From Streptomyces sp. P3 (GTDB taxonomy: Bacteria; Actinomycetota; Actinomycetes; Streptomycetales; Streptomycetaceae), in contig NZ_CP028369.1 of assembly GCF_003032475.1 (NCBI RefSeq), positions 9,486,001 through 9,550,000 on the forward strand: a stretch of DNA of 64,000 nucleotides. The letters are read 5' to 3'. Below the pieces are notes generated by a model. The model saw only the letters and a list, made by a program, of their open reading frames with translations, was not told the origin of the DNA and ran no database searches. Positions 20,243-29,695 of this stretch are shown piece by piece. The position numbers were made by a program, and so were the translations under genes. Position 1 is the stretch's first letter. The number at the start of each line of letters is the position of its first letter.

Positions 20243-22618
20243 ATGCGCCGGGCCAAAGGGACCATTCTGGACGACATGGAGCAAGTCGTCGCTGCGGCGG
20301 TCATCGATGCCGACGGCATCGTGACGGCCTGGAGCGAGGGCGCCCGCCTGCTGACGGGCCACCCGGCCGAGGAGGCCGTGGGCCGGACGGCGGTCGACCT
20401 GCTCGCCGAGGACCTGCCACGGCGTGCCGACGGCCAGTGGACCGGCCCCGTCGTCGTGCGCCACCGCGACGGCCACCCCGTCAGCCTCACCGTCACGGCC
20501 TGCCCGGTGCTCGGCCCCGACGGCCGGCGCACCGGGTACACGGTCAGCGCCCAGCCGTCCGTCGCCCCCGAGCCGACGCTGGCCGGCCGGGCGTTCCAGC
20601 AGGCCTCCATGTCGATGTCCGTCTTCGACCCCCACCAGCACTATCTGCGGCTGAACGACGTCGCCTGCAAGGTCATGGGCGTCTCCGAGGACGTCCTGCT
20701 CGGCCGCCACTTCCCGGACACCGTCCAGGAGGCCGAGCACAGCCGCGGCTTCAACTGGCACCTTCGGCACGTCGCCGAGACCGGCCGCCCGATCCGCTAC
20801 GAGAGCTTCACCGGGGCCCCCTCCCTCAACCGTGAGCACGCCTGGACCACCGAGATGTGGCCGGTGAAGGACATGTCCGGCGCGGTCACGGCGGTCGCTC
20901 TGGCCGCGTTCGACAGCACCGAGCAGTACCTGGCCCGCCAGCGGCTGACCCTGCTGAACGAGGCCGCGGCCTCCATCGGGACCACCCTGGACGTGGTGCG
21001 CACCACCGAGGAGGTGGTCGAGCTCCTCGTCCCCCGGTTCGCCGACTTCGTCAGCGTCGACCTCCTGGACTGGGTGCTGGGCGCCGAGGAGCCGCCACCC
21101 GTTCCGACCGGCGAGGTCGTGCTGCGCCGGGTCGCCCACGGCTCCGCCCACGAGGGCACCCCCGAGGCGGCCGTACGGCTCGGCGAGACCGACGTCCATC
21201 CGCCCTTCAGTCCGCCCGCCCGCGCCCTGCGGGAGGGACGTGCCGTGCGCATCCAGGCGGGCGAGCCCGATTTCATGCGCTGGCTCGTCGAACGCAACGC
21301 GCGCGCTCCCGAGGGCCGCCGCTTCCGCAGCGGCGTCCACTCGGTGATCTCGGTGCCCCTGCGGGCCCGCGGCACCACCCTGGGCGTCCTGGTCGGCGTC
21401 CGCATCGCGCACCCCGACGACTACGAGGACGACGACGCCGTCTTCGCCGAGGAACTCGCCAGCCGGGCCGCGGTCTGCATCGACAACGCCCGCCGCTTCG
21501 CCCGTGAGCGCACCACCGCCCTCGCCCTCCAGCACAGCCTGCTGCCCCGCGGTCTGCCCGGGCAGGCCGCCGTCGAGGTGGCCCACCGCTATCTGCCCAG
21601 CGGGTCCACGGCGGGCATCGGCGGCGACTGGTTCGACGTCATCCCGCTGTCCGGCAGCCGGGTCGCCCTGGTCGTGGGGGACGTCGTCGGACACGGCATC
21701 CCGTCCTCGGCGACCATGGGACGGCTCTGCATGGCCGTGCGCACCCTGGCCGACGTGGACCTGCCGCCCGATGAACTGCTCACGCACCTCGACGACCTCG
21801 TCACCCACCTGGCGGCCTACGACGAGGGCGGCGACGACGTCGCCGAACTCGGCGCCACCTGCCTCTACGCCGTGTACGACCCCGTCAGCCGCAGCCTCAC
21901 CGTCGCCGCCGCGGGCCACCCCGCGCCCGCCGTCGTGCTGCCCGACGGCAGCGCGCAGCTGGTCCGTATGACGCCCGGTCCTCCGCTCGGCGTGGGCGGT
22001 CTGCCCTTCGAGGCCGTCGAGCTGGAACTGCCCGAGGGCTCGGTCGTCGCCCTCTACACGGACGGCCTGATCGAGGACCGCGACCGTGACGTCGACCGGG
22101 CCACCGGTGAACTGTGCAGCGCCCTGACGGCACCCACCGCCTCCCTCGACGAGCTCTGCGACAGCGTGCTCAAGGCGGTCCTGCCGGAGGAGCCCGGCGA
22201 CGACGTCGCCCTCCTGCTCGCCCGCACCCGCGCCCTCGGCGCGGACCGGGTCGCGACCTGGGACGTCGTCCCCGACCCCGCCCATGTGGCCGAGACCCGG
22301 CAGGCGGCCACCGAACAGCTGGCCGCCTGGGGTCTGGAGGAGGCCGCCTTCGTCACCGAACTCGTGGTCAGCGAACTCGTCACCAACGCCATCCGCTACG
22401 GCGCGCCGCCCGTCCGGCTGCGCCTGATCCGTGACCGCAGCCTCATCTGCGAGGTCTCCGACGGCAGTTCCACCTCGCCCCATCTGCGTCGCGCCCATGC
22501 CTTCGACGAGGGCGGACGCGGCCTGCTGCTCGTCGCACAGCTCACCCAGCGCTGGGGCAGCCGGCAGACCGACCGGGGCAAGACGATCTGGGCGGAGCAG
22601 TCGCTCGAGCCAGGGTGA
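20243..22618 (+). CDS. PAS-GAF-SpoIIE phosphatase with HATPase domain
   Basis: A roughly 790-residue signalling protein. In order: PAS (about 13-100, VVAAAVIDADGIVTAWSEGA), second PAS (about 110-230), GAF (about 240-420), PP2C/SpoIIE phosphatase (about 430-650, GGDWFDVIPLSG and VVGDVVGHGIPS holding the metal Asp residues, ALYTDGLIEDRD) and an RsbW-like HATPase at the C-terminus (ELVVSELVTNAIRYG, FDEGGRGLLLV). Such proteins dephosphorylate anti-anti-sigma factors or act as anti-sigma kinases. ATG 20243 and 20276 are both possible starts, neither with a good ribosome site. The SigB-type factor at 12769 is a conceivable target. Confidence 0.92.
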   Translation: MRRAKGTILDDMEQVVAAAVIDADGIVTAWSEGARLLTGHPAEEAVGRTAVDLLAEDLPRRADGQWTGPVVVRHRDGHPVSLTVTACPVLGPDGRRTGYTVSAQPSVAPEPTLAGRAFQQASMSMSVFDPHQHYLRLNDVACKVMGVSEDVLLGRHFPDTVQEAEHSRGFNWHLRHVAETGRPIRYESFTGAPSLNREHAWTTEMWPVKDMSGAVTAVALAAFDSTEQYLARQRLTLLNEAAASIGTTLDVVRTTEEVVELLVPRFADFVSVDLLDWVLGAEEPPPVPTGEVVLRRVAHGSAHEGTPEAAVRLGETDVHPPFSPPARALREGRAVRIQAGEPDFMRWLVERNARAPEGRRFRSGVHSVISVPLRARGTTLGVLVGVRIAHPDDYEDDDAVFAEELASRAAVCIDNARRFARERTTALALQHSLLPRGLPGQAAVEVAHRYLPSGSTAGIGGDWFDVIPLSGSRVALVVGDVVGHGIPSSATMGRLCMAVRTLADVDLPPDELLTHLDDLVTHLAAYDEGGDDVAELGATCLYAVYDPVSRSLTVAAAGHPAPAVVLPDGSAQLVRMTPGPPLGVGGLPFEAVELELPEGSVVALYTDGLIEDRDRDVDRATGELCSALTAPTASLDELCDSVLKAVLPEEPGDDVALLLARTRALGADRVATWDVVPDPAHVAETRQAATEQLAAWGLEEAAFVTELVVSELVTNAIRYGAPPVRLRLIRDRSLICEVSDGSSTSPHLRRAHAFDEGGRGLLLVAQLTQRWGSRQTDRGKTIWAEQSLEPG

Positions 22619-22842
22619 CGCGGCCGGCCGCCTCCCCCTCCCGGCGGCAGGCCGCGCGAGGGCCCGTCCGGTCCGCACCGAGCGGACCCGGTGCGGGTCC
22701 GGCCCGGTCGCCCGCCGCCGTCAGCCCCGCCGTCCGCCTTGGCCCGCCCTGCCGTCCGCCCCGGTCCGGGCACTGTCGCCACGGCGCAGTTTCGCTGTCA
22801 CGATCTTCCCCGGAGCGGTATCCGACGACGAGCGGAGCGGGC

Positions 22843-23829
22843 ATGACGACGGACACGGACTTCGACGGCCGGACGGGCGACGAGGCCGCGCCGGCGGCCG
22901 GCGTGCGGGTGCGACCGGTCGCCGGGCACATCGGCGCCGAGATCGACGGCGTCGACCTGGCCGCAGGCCTCGACGACGCCCAGGCCGCCGTGATCCGGGC
23001 GGCGGTGCTGCGCTGGAAGGTGGTGTTCTTCCGCGGCCAGCGCCTCGACCACGCGGCGCATGTCGCGTTCGCCCGGCGGTTCGGCGAACCCGTCGTGCCG
23101 GGCCGGCGCGGCAGCGCCTCACCGCCGGACTTCCCGGAGATCGAGACCACCGCCGACCGGCTCGAACTGGGCGGCAGGTTCGGCATGGAACACGAGGAGT
23201 GGCTCCGCCGTCGACGGCACACCCTGCTGCGCGGCTGGCACTGCGACCACGGCGCCCGTATCGACCCGCCGGCCGCGACGATCCTGCGCGCCGAGACCGT
23301 GCCGCCCTACGGCGGCGACACCACCTGGTCCAACCTGGCAGCGGCCTACGCCGGACTCTCCGCGCCGGTGAGGGAGTTCGTGGCCGGGCTGCGCGCCGAG
23401 CACCGGCTCGGCGTCGGCTACCAGCCCCGCTCCGGCGACGACGCCTACGTCCGCCATCTCCTCGACCACCAGGTCGCCTCCGTGCACCCCCTGGTCCGCG
23501 TCCACCCCGAGACGGGCGAGCGCGTGCTGTACGTCAACGGCTACTACCTCGAGCAGATCACCGACCTCTCCCGCGCCGAGAGCCGGGCGATCCTGGACAT
23601 GCTGCTGGAGGAGGCGACCCGTCCCGAGTACACGGTCCGCTTCCGCTGGGAACCGGGCAGCGTCGCCTTCTGGGACAACCGTGCCACCATCCACCTCGCG
23701 CCGAGCGACAACGCGCATCTGGGCTTTCCGCGCACCATGCACCGGGTGATGCTCACCGGCGACGTGCCCGTCGGCGTGGACGGCGAGCCGTCGCGGGCGG
23801 TGACGGGAACCGGGCCCGGCATCTGGTGA
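22843..23829 (+). CDS. TauD/TfdA-family 2-oxoglutarate-dependent dioxygenase
   Basis: A 328-residue non-haem iron oxygenase. The facial triad is H133-C-D135 in GWHCDHGA and H284 in NRATIHLA; RTMHRVMLTG supplies the 2-oxoglutarate-binding Arg. VRPVAGHIGAEIDGVDLAAG and VVFFRGQRLDHAAHVAFARR are family N-terminal blocks. The substrate could be a sulfonate, a herbicide-like acid or an amino acid. Start is ATG at 22843 after GGAG. It stands alone, so no pathway is implied. Confidence 0.88.
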   Translation: MTTDTDFDGRTGDEAAPAAGVRVRPVAGHIGAEIDGVDLAAGLDDAQAAVIRAAVLRWKVVFFRGQRLDHAAHVAFARRFGEPVVPGRRGSASPPDFPEIETTADRLELGGRFGMEHEEWLRRRRHTLLRGWHCDHGARIDPPAATILRAETVPPYGGDTTWSNLAAAYAGLSAPVREFVAGLRAEHRLGVGYQPRSGDDAYVRHLLDHQVASVHPLVRVHPETGERVLYVNGYYLEQITDLSRAESRAILDMLLEEATRPEYTVRFRWEPGSVAFWDNRATIHLAPSDNAHLGFPRTMHRVMLTGDVPVGVDGEPSRAVTGTGPGIW

Positions 23830-23910
23830 GCGTCCCCGGACGTGCGTGCCGGGCAGCCGCCCCGAGGCCGGACCTGGCTCGGCCGCCCGGCGGGTCAGGA
23901 CCTGTAGGCA

Positions 23911-24058
23911 GTCCTCGTGCCCGAAGGTGAACGACGGGCCGCAGGCGACCTCGTAGGTCTCGCGGAACGCGGCGTGCGCGTGCCGGCGTTCGGCGATCTC
24001 CTCCGAGGCGCCGACCGGTGCGGCGCGAACGGCAGCCGGGCCGTGGTCGCGGACGGCG
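23911..24058 (-). pseudogene. Short coding-like remnant on the minus strand
   Basis: In one leftward frame about 45 codons read as protein-like with nearly all G/C third positions, including AERRHAHAAFRETYEVACG and FTFGHEDCLQVL, but the frame has no start, no stop at its end and no ribosome site. It directly follows the metallophosphatase stop codon. It may be the remains of a gene; I do not recognise the family. Confidence 0.25.
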
Positions 24059-25564
24059 TCAGACCAGCGGGATCGTCACCTCGTCCTCGACCGGCGGGTT
24101 CAGTTCCTGCGCGAGGTTGCCGGTGGCCGCGAAACAGCGCAGCCGCACGGACTCCGGTGTGACGTCCAGCCGCAGGAAGCACTTGAAGAACGGTGGGCTG
24201 TACGTCACCGAGCTCGGCGAGAACAACTGCGTGTAGATCTTGCGCACCGGCAGCCGGAACCGCTTGCGGCGTTCCGGGCGGCTCCCCGTCCCCAGCAGGC
24301 CGGCCAGCAGCCGGATGCGGGGCGTCACCCGGCCCTGCGGACCCGGCGTGCGCGTCGGCGGGATGCCCAGGCGTTGGGCGACGACGGCCTGCGCCTCCTC
24401 CTCGGTGAGGGCGAAGAAGCGCCGCAGCCGCAGCCGCCGTCCGTAGAGCCTGCTGTAGAAGGCCAGGGAGTCGCCGCGCAGCGGATAGCAGCGGAAGTCC
24501 TGCTCGGTGACGCCGGCGACGGACACCCGAGGGATGGTGTGCGTGGCGTGCATGAAGGCGCCCCCGCCGCCGGCGACGACGTACTGCAGGGTCCGGCCGT
24601 CCGGCAGACGCACCGGGTAGCGCTGGTAGTTGTGGATGTCGCCGCCTATCGCGGCGACGTAGTGGTGCTCGGGCGCCGTCACGATGTCGTCGACGGTGCC
24701 GCCCCCTTCGACGGGGCACGGGTGGTGCTCGCCGTCGACGTACAGGGGCGAGCCCGTGACGAGGATCTTCGGCCGGGGCCCCCGGGACACCTCGCGCAGC
24801 CACGCGCCCTGTTCGGCGTCGAGGACGCCGAGGAGGCCGGTGTCGATGCCTATGATCCGCACGGGGCCCGCGTCGATCGCCCAGTACGGCCCGGGTTGCA
24901 CGGCCTGCCGGCCCGCCCCGGACCGCAGGGCCCGGGCCTCGTCGAGCCGCCGGCCGTCGTGCGCGCGCGGGCGGTGCCACAGCAGCGAGCGCAGCCACGC
25001 ACGGGTCAGGGGACGTGCGGCGGGCTCGGCGGGCAGGTCCGGGGCGTCGCCGCAGAAGACCCGCATGAACCCGCCGAGATCCTCGTACCAGTCGTGGTTG
25101 CCCGGTATCGCGTAGATCGGCGCCGGGTAGTCGCGGTACGGGCGGAAGAACTTGGGGCCGTAGTCGTCGGCGCTGCCGACCGGGTAGATGACGTCACTGG
25201 CCAGGACGGCGAAGGAGGTGCCCTGACTCGCCCTCAGAAAGCCCGGCACCACGGCGTACTGGGGATCGTCGCCCTCACCCGTGTCGCCGATGACCATGAA
25301 GGAGAAACGGTCCGCGTCCGTGCGCCGGATCACCTTGTCGGCGGGTGCACCGGCCGCCGCGCGCCGGGCCACCAGGCGGCTTCGGGTACGTCCCGTGGGA
25401 TCGCCGAGCCAGGAGGCGAGCACCCCGTTGCGGGCGGCCCACAGGAGCCGGGGGTTCAGCCAGGAGATCTTCTCGACCCGGCCCGGCATGAGCTGCCGGT
25501 ACGCGCCTCTGTCGACGCCGCCCCAGCCGGCGCCTTCGGCGGTATCGCGTGAGGAATCGGACAC
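24059..25564 (-). CDS. Calcineurin-like metallophosphoesterase
   Basis: A 501-residue protein of the binuclear metallophosphatase superfamily. FMVIGDTGEGDDPQ (GDxG), IPGNHDWYED (GNHD) and IGGDIHNYQRY (GDxH) are the metal-binding blocks, spread over residues about 90-330. No signal peptide or membrane segment is evident, so it is probably cytosolic. The C-terminal 170 residues (KRFRLPVRKIYTQLF onward) are a domain I cannot name. Start is GTG at 25564 on homology grounds; the ribosome site is weak. Confidence 0.85.
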   Translation of the reverse strand: MSDSSRDTAEGAGWGGVDRGAYRQLMPGRVEKISWLNPRLLWAARNGVLASWLGDPTGRTRSRLVARRAAAGAPADKVIRRTDADRFSFMVIGDTGEGDDPQYAVVPGFLRASQGTSFAVLASDVIYPVGSADDYGPKFFRPYRDYPAPIYAIPGNHDWYEDLGGFMRVFCGDAPDLPAEPAARPLTRAWLRSLLWHRPRAHDGRRLDEARALRSGAGRQAVQPGPYWAIDAGPVRIIGIDTGLLGVLDAEQGAWLREVSRGPRPKILVTGSPLYVDGEHHPCPVEGGGTVDDIVTAPEHHYVAAIGGDIHNYQRYPVRLPDGRTLQYVVAGGGGAFMHATHTIPRVSVAGVTEQDFRCYPLRGDSLAFYSRLYGRRLRLRRFFALTEEEAQAVVAQRLGIPPTRTPGPQGRVTPRIRLLAGLLGTGSRPERRKRFRLPVRKIYTQLFSPSSVTYSPPFFKCFLRLDVTPESVRLRCFAATGNLAQELNPPVEDEVTIPLV

Positions 25565-25890
25565 CGGTGCACCGTAGCAATCATCCACCGTACGGCGGCA
25601 GTCGGGTGGCCGGTGAGGACGTCGTCCGCGGCGGCGCCGGTGCAGCCCACGACGAACACACCGTCCGCGAGGCCGCCGGACCGCCCCGGCCCCGAGTGTG
25701 GACGCGTCTTCCCGGCGAACGCACAGGTCGTTCACAGTTCTTGGGGGTCGCGACGCCCTGAGGGGCTCGGGTACCGAGGGATAACCCTCGAAGCGTCCCG
25801 CTGTAGATGACATGCCACTGACAAGCCTGTCATTCTCCTGGCCAACCGCCGCACGCGGGCGGCACGTTGCCCTCATCGGTGCACGGTCCC
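25565..25890. promoter_or_regulatory. Upstream region of the M4 protease gene
   Basis: No gene is seen. The element TGACAAGCCTGT (25819-25830) lies 183 bases before the protease start; an almost identical element precedes the second M4 gene. ATGACA (25808-25813) and TGTCAT (25828-25833) also form an inverted pair around it. Confidence 0.5.
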
Positions 25891-25920
25891 GCACAGCACA
25901 GCACAGCACAGCACAGCACA
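25891..25920 (+). repeat. (GCACA)6 microsatellite
   Basis: Six perfect tandem copies of GCACA, followed by two degenerate copies (GCTCA, GCTCG) to 25930. It lies about 80 bases before the protease start codon, probably within the leader or promoter region. Pentanucleotide tracts can change copy number by slippage. Confidence 0.95.
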
Positions 25921-26001
25921 GCTCAGCTCGTCCCGGACAGCACACCCGTCTGACCGGTCTGTCACCGGCCGTTCCCCACGGCCGCCGCAGTAGGAGAACG
26001 A

Positions 26002-28401
26002 GTGAGACCCAACCCCCGCAAGCGGACCGCGGTCGGAGCGGCCCTGCTCTCCACCGCCGCCCTCCTGGCCGTCGGCGTCTCGACGGTCCCGGCAGCCGCG
26101 AAGCCCGCAGCCCCCCACCCCGCTCCGGTGCGCACCGGCGCTCTGCCGGCCGACCTGACGCCCGCCCAGCGCGCCACGCTGATCAGGGGCGCCGAGGCGA
26201 GGACGACCCGGACGGCCGAGACCCTCGGGCTCGGCGCCCAGGAGAAACTGGTCGTCAAGGACGTCGTGAAGGACAACGACGGCACGGTGCACACGCGTTA
26301 CGAGCGCACCTTCGCCGGTCTGCCGGTCCTCGGCGGCGACCTCGTCGTGCACACGCCCCCGGCCTCGCTCGCCGCCGGCACGGTGAGCACGACCTTCAAC
26401 AACAACCGCCGTACCGTCTCCGTCAGTTCCACGACCGCGACGTACAGCAAGGCCGCCGCGCAGGCCAAGGCCCTGACGGCCGCCAAGGCGCTCGACGCGA
26501 AGGCTCCGGCGGCACAGAGCGCGCGCAAGGTGATCTGGGCCGGGGAGGGCACGCCGAAGCTCGCCTGGGAGACCGTGGTCGGCGGTCTCCAGGACGACGG
26601 CACCCCGAGCAAGCTGCACGTCGTCACCGACGCCGCGACCGGCGCGAAGCTCGCCCAGTTCGAGGGCGTCGAGACCGGCACCGGCAACAGCCAGTACAGC
26701 GGCACCGTCTCCATCGGCACCACGCTGTCCGGCTCGACGTACCAGCTGAACGACACCACGCGCGGCACGCACAAGACGTACAGCCTCAACAACGGCACGT
26801 CCGGCACCGGCACCCTGATGACGGACGCCGACGACACCTGGGGCACCGGATCCGGCTCCAACACGCAGACCGCCGGCGTCGACGCCCACTACGGCGCCCA
26901 GGTGACGTGGGACTTCTACAAGAACACCTTCGGGCGCAGCGGCATCAAGAACGACGGCGTCGCCGCCTACTCCCGCGTCCACTACAGCACGGCGTACGTC
27001 AACGCCTTCTGGGACGACGACTGCTTCTGCATGACGTACGGCGACGGTTCCGGCAGCACCCACGCCCTCACCTCGCTCGACGTGGCCGGCCACGAGATGT
27101 CCCACGGCGTCACCTCCAACACCGCGGGCCTCGACTACAGCGGCGAGTCCGGTGGCCTCAACGAGGCCACCTCCGACATCTTCGGTACCGGCGTCGAGTT
27201 CTACGCGGGCAACTCCTCCGACGTGGGCGACTACCTCATCGGCGAGAAGATCGACATCAACGGCGACGGCACGCCGCTGCGGTACATGGACAAGCCCAGC
27301 AAGGACGGCGGCTCCGCCGACAGCTGGTACTCCGGGGTCGGCAACCTCGACGTCCACTACTCGTCGGGTCCGGCGAACCACATGTTCTACCTGCTCTCCG
27401 AGGGCAGCGGCAGCAAGACGATCAACGGCGTCACCTACAACAGCCCGACCTCCGACGGTGTCGCCGTCGCGGGCATCGGCCGGGCCGCCGCACTGCAGAT
27501 CTGGTACAAGGCGCTGACGACGTACATGACGTCCAGCACCGACTACGCGGGCGCCCGCACCGCAGCCCTCAACGCGGCGGCCGCGCTGTACGGCGCCAAC
27601 TCCACCCAGTACGCGGGGGTGGGCAACGCGTTCGCGGGCATCAACGTCGGCAGCCACATCACGGTCCCCTCGACGGGCGTCACCGTCACCAACCCGGGCA
27701 GCCGCACCGCCACGGTCGGCACCGCGGTGAGCCTGCAGATCTCGGCGAGCAGCACCAACGGCGGCTCCCTGACGTACGCGGCGACCGGTCTGCCGGCCGG
27801 CCTGTCGATCAACAGCTCGACCGGTCTGATCTCCGGCACGCCGACCACGGCCGGCTCCGCCGCCACCACCGTCACGGTGACCGACTCGACCGGCGCCACC
27901 GGCACCGCGTCGTTCGCCTGGACCGTCAGTGCCACCGGCGGCGGCTGCACCGCCACGCAACTGCTGGGCAACCCGGGCTTCGAGTCGGGCAACACCACCT
28001 GGACGGCGTCCAGCGGCGTCATCACCACCGCCGGCGGCCAGGCGGCCCGCATGGGTTCCTACAAGGCCTGGCTCGACGGCTACGGGTCGACCCACACCGA
28101 CACGCTCTCGCAGTCGGTGACGATCCCGAGCGGCTGCACCAACACCACGTTCACCTTCTACCTGCACGTCGACACGGCCGAGACCACCACCAGCACCCAG
28201 TACGACAAGCTGACGGTCACCGCCGGGTCCACCACGCTGGCCACGTACTCCAACCTCAACGCGGCCTCCGGCTTCGTGCAGAAGTCCGTCAGCCTCGGGT
28301 CCTTCGCGGGCTCCACCGTGACGCTGAAGTTCTCCGGCGTCGAGGACTCCTCGCTGCAGACCAGCTTCGTGGTGGACGACACCGCCGTCACCACCGGCTG
28401 A
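26002..28401 (+). CDS. Secreted M4 (thermolysin-type) metalloprotease with C-terminal Ig-like and carbohydrate-binding-like domains
   Basis: A 799-residue pre-pro-enzyme. A Sec signal (about 1-34), FTP and PepSY propeptide domains (about 50-215, VVKDNDGTVHTRYERTFAGL) and an M4 catalytic domain follow in order. Zinc ligands His364 and His368 lie in HEMSH and Glu388 in GGLNEATSD, the exact 20-residue thermolysin spacing. After it come a He_PIG/cadherin-like domain (about 555-645, GLPAGLSINSSTGLISGTP) and a last beta domain (LLGNPGFESGNTTW) that may bind cell wall or glycan. Start is GTG at 26002 with AGGAG five bases upstream. A 14-pair terminator follows. It is a paralogue of the gene at 47336. 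Confidence 0.95.
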   Translation: MRPNPRKRTAVGAALLSTAALLAVGVSTVPAAAKPAAPHPAPVRTGALPADLTPAQRATLIRGAEARTTRTAETLGLGAQEKLVVKDVVKDNDGTVHTRYERTFAGLPVLGGDLVVHTPPASLAAGTVSTTFNNNRRTVSVSSTTATYSKAAAQAKALTAAKALDAKAPAAQSARKVIWAGEGTPKLAWETVVGGLQDDGTPSKLHVVTDAATGAKLAQFEGVETGTGNSQYSGTVSIGTTLSGSTYQLNDTTRGTHKTYSLNNGTSGTGTLMTDADDTWGTGSGSNTQTAGVDAHYGAQVTWDFYKNTFGRSGIKNDGVAAYSRVHYSTAYVNAFWDDDCFCMTYGDGSGSTHALTSLDVAGHEMSHGVTSNTAGLDYSGESGGLNEATSDIFGTGVEFYAGNSSDVGDYLIGEKIDINGDGTPLRYMDKPSKDGGSADSWYSGVGNLDVHYSSGPANHMFYLLSEGSGSKTINGVTYNSPTSDGVAVAGIGRAAALQIWYKALTTYMTSSTDYAGARTAALNAAAALYGANSTQYAGVGNAFAGINVGSHITVPSTGVTVTNPGSRTATVGTAVSLQISASSTNGGSLTYAATGLPAGLSINSSTGLISGTPTTAGSAATTVTVTDSTGATGTASFAWTVSATGGGCTATQLLGNPGFESGNTTWTASSGVITTAGGQAARMGSYKAWLDGYGSTHTDTLSQSVTIPSGCTNTTFTFYLHVDTAETTTSTQYDKLTVTAGSTTLATYSNLNAASGFVQKSVSLGSFAGSTVTLKFSGVEDSSLQTSFVVDDTAVTTG

Positions 28402-28417
28402 TCCGCCCCGCCGGCCA

Positions 28418-28452
28418 CGTCCCGCACACGGGCACCCTCCGTGTGCGGGACG
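28418..28452. terminator. Bidirectional terminator between the M4 protease and GH64 genes
   Basis: CGTCCCGCACACGG (28418-28431) and CCGTGTGCGGGACG (28439-28452) are perfectly complementary over 14 pairs with a 7-base loop, midway between two convergent stop codons. Confidence 0.85.
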
Positions 28453-28465
28453 CCGGCGTGTCCGC

Positions 28466-29650
28466 TCAGTTCAACGGGTCGAGCGTGAGGTAGGCCTGGC
28501 GCGGCGAGCCGTCGTGGACGAGGGACTCCTGCTGCCCGACGTCGTCGAAGGCGAACGCGTACGCCTTCCCGTCGGCCATCTGCGCATGGATCTCGCGGGC
28601 GTAGTGGTTGGTCACCGCGTCCTGGTAGAAGTTCGCCGTCGTGGTGTCGGGCTGCTGAGGGTTGACCAGGAGCGTGGAGCGGTTGAAGGCCGCGCACAGG
28701 GTGCGGGAGATCGGTCCGCGCACGGCGTCGTTGGGGGCGTCCAGCAGGCGGTGACAGCCGAAGACGCTGGCCGCGTCCGGCTTCTGGAAGCCGGTCACGA
28801 CCGCCCCGGAGGAGTCGGTGAAGTTCAGCGCCCCGCCCGAGACCCGGCCGTAGTACTTCGTGCCCGGCCGGTCCGCGAACGGCGTGACGGTCAGCGTCGT
28901 CGTGGCGTACTTCTGCCAGACGCGGTCGACGTAGCCGGCCATGACGTTCGCCGGGAGGGCGCCGGTCTCCACCCCGTACAGCGGCGAGAGGGCGCGCAGG
29001 AGCGTGCCGTCGGAGCGGGTCTGGACGAGGTTCGCCCAGCCGCCGGGCTGCGCGCGCAGGGCGCTGAAGACCCCGCTGTAGCCGCCCGCCCTGAGATGCC
29101 CGGTGCTGAGCGTGCTGCCGTCGGCGCGCTGCACACCGACCGCGTACGGGGCGGAGAACATGTCGACCTGGGTGCTGTTCAGCCAGAGTCCCGCGTCGTT
29201 GAGCGTGTACTCCGACCAGTTGAACAGGATGTCGCGGTTGGGGTCGCCGGGATTCTGCACGGCCGGCTGGACCAGCCCGCCGGTGGTGAGCCTGAAGTCG
29301 AGCTTGCGGCCGTAGGAGAAGTAGATCCGCCCGGAGAACCTGGGAAGGCGGATCGTGGCCGACCGGCCTGCCGCGGGGCCGGCGATCGACGCGTCCGGCG
29401 CCGGGGTGGGGGGCGTGCCCCCGGCGGGCCACGCGTGGAAACCGCCTGCCGCGTCCGCCCAGCCCTGCCGGCCCGTCGGGAGGTGGGTGCCGAGGTTGTA
29501 GACGTAGAGCCGTTCGGTACGGCCCGAATCGTTGGTGATCTTCAGCGGGACGGTGTCGGTGACGGCGGCACCGGCCGGCGGGCCGAGGGTGAGCAGCGCG
29601 CCGACGAGGGCGACGACTCCCACCAGTTCGAGGGCGATCCTTGCGCGCAC
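28466..29650 (-). CDS. Secreted glycoside hydrolase family 64 beta-1,3-glucanase
   Basis: A 394-residue exported enzyme. The GTG at 29650 with GGAGG six bases upstream gives a Sec signal peptide (LVGVVALVGALLTLGPPAGA, cleavage near residue 30). The mature protein begins with the GH64 beta-barrel (VPLKITNDSGRTERLYVYN), contains GRIYFSYGRKLDF and NRDILFNWSEYTLND (candidate acidic pair), and ends YAFAFDDVGQQESLVHDG as in laminaripentaose-producing glucanases. It would attack fungal or algal beta-1,3-glucan. No carbohydrate-binding module is attached. A perfect LacI-type operator lies 46 bases before the start. Confidence 0.88.
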   Translation of the reverse strand: MRARIALELVGVVALVGALLTLGPPAGAAVTDTVPLKITNDSGRTERLYVYNLGTHLPTGRQGWADAAGGFHAWPAGGTPPTPAPDASIAGPAAGRSATIRLPRFSGRIYFSYGRKLDFRLTTGGLVQPAVQNPGDPNRDILFNWSEYTLNDAGLWLNSTQVDMFSAPYAVGVQRADGSTLSTGHLRAGGYSGVFSALRAQPGGWANLVQTRSDGTLLRALSPLYGVETGALPANVMAGYVDRVWQKYATTTLTVTPFADRPGTKYYGRVSGGALNFTDSSGAVVTGFQKPDAASVFGCHRLLDAPNDAVRGPISRTLCAAFNRSTLLVNPQQPDTTTANFYQDAVTNHYAREIHAQMADGKAYAFAFDDVGQQESLVHDGSPRQAYLTLDPLN

Positions 29651-29695
29651 TCTCCACCTCCGTGCGGGTAGGCCTGTGGGGTTGGTCCGTACCAT

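Noticed and set aside
22619..22842. Possible N-terminal extension of the TauD-type dioxygenase
   Set aside because: The frame is open, but the residues are Pro/Arg-rich and do not fit the family; ATG 22843 precedes the first conserved block.
25891..25930. The GCACA repeats as a possible CRISPR-like array
   Set aside because: Units are five bases with no spacers; this is a simple tandem repeat.
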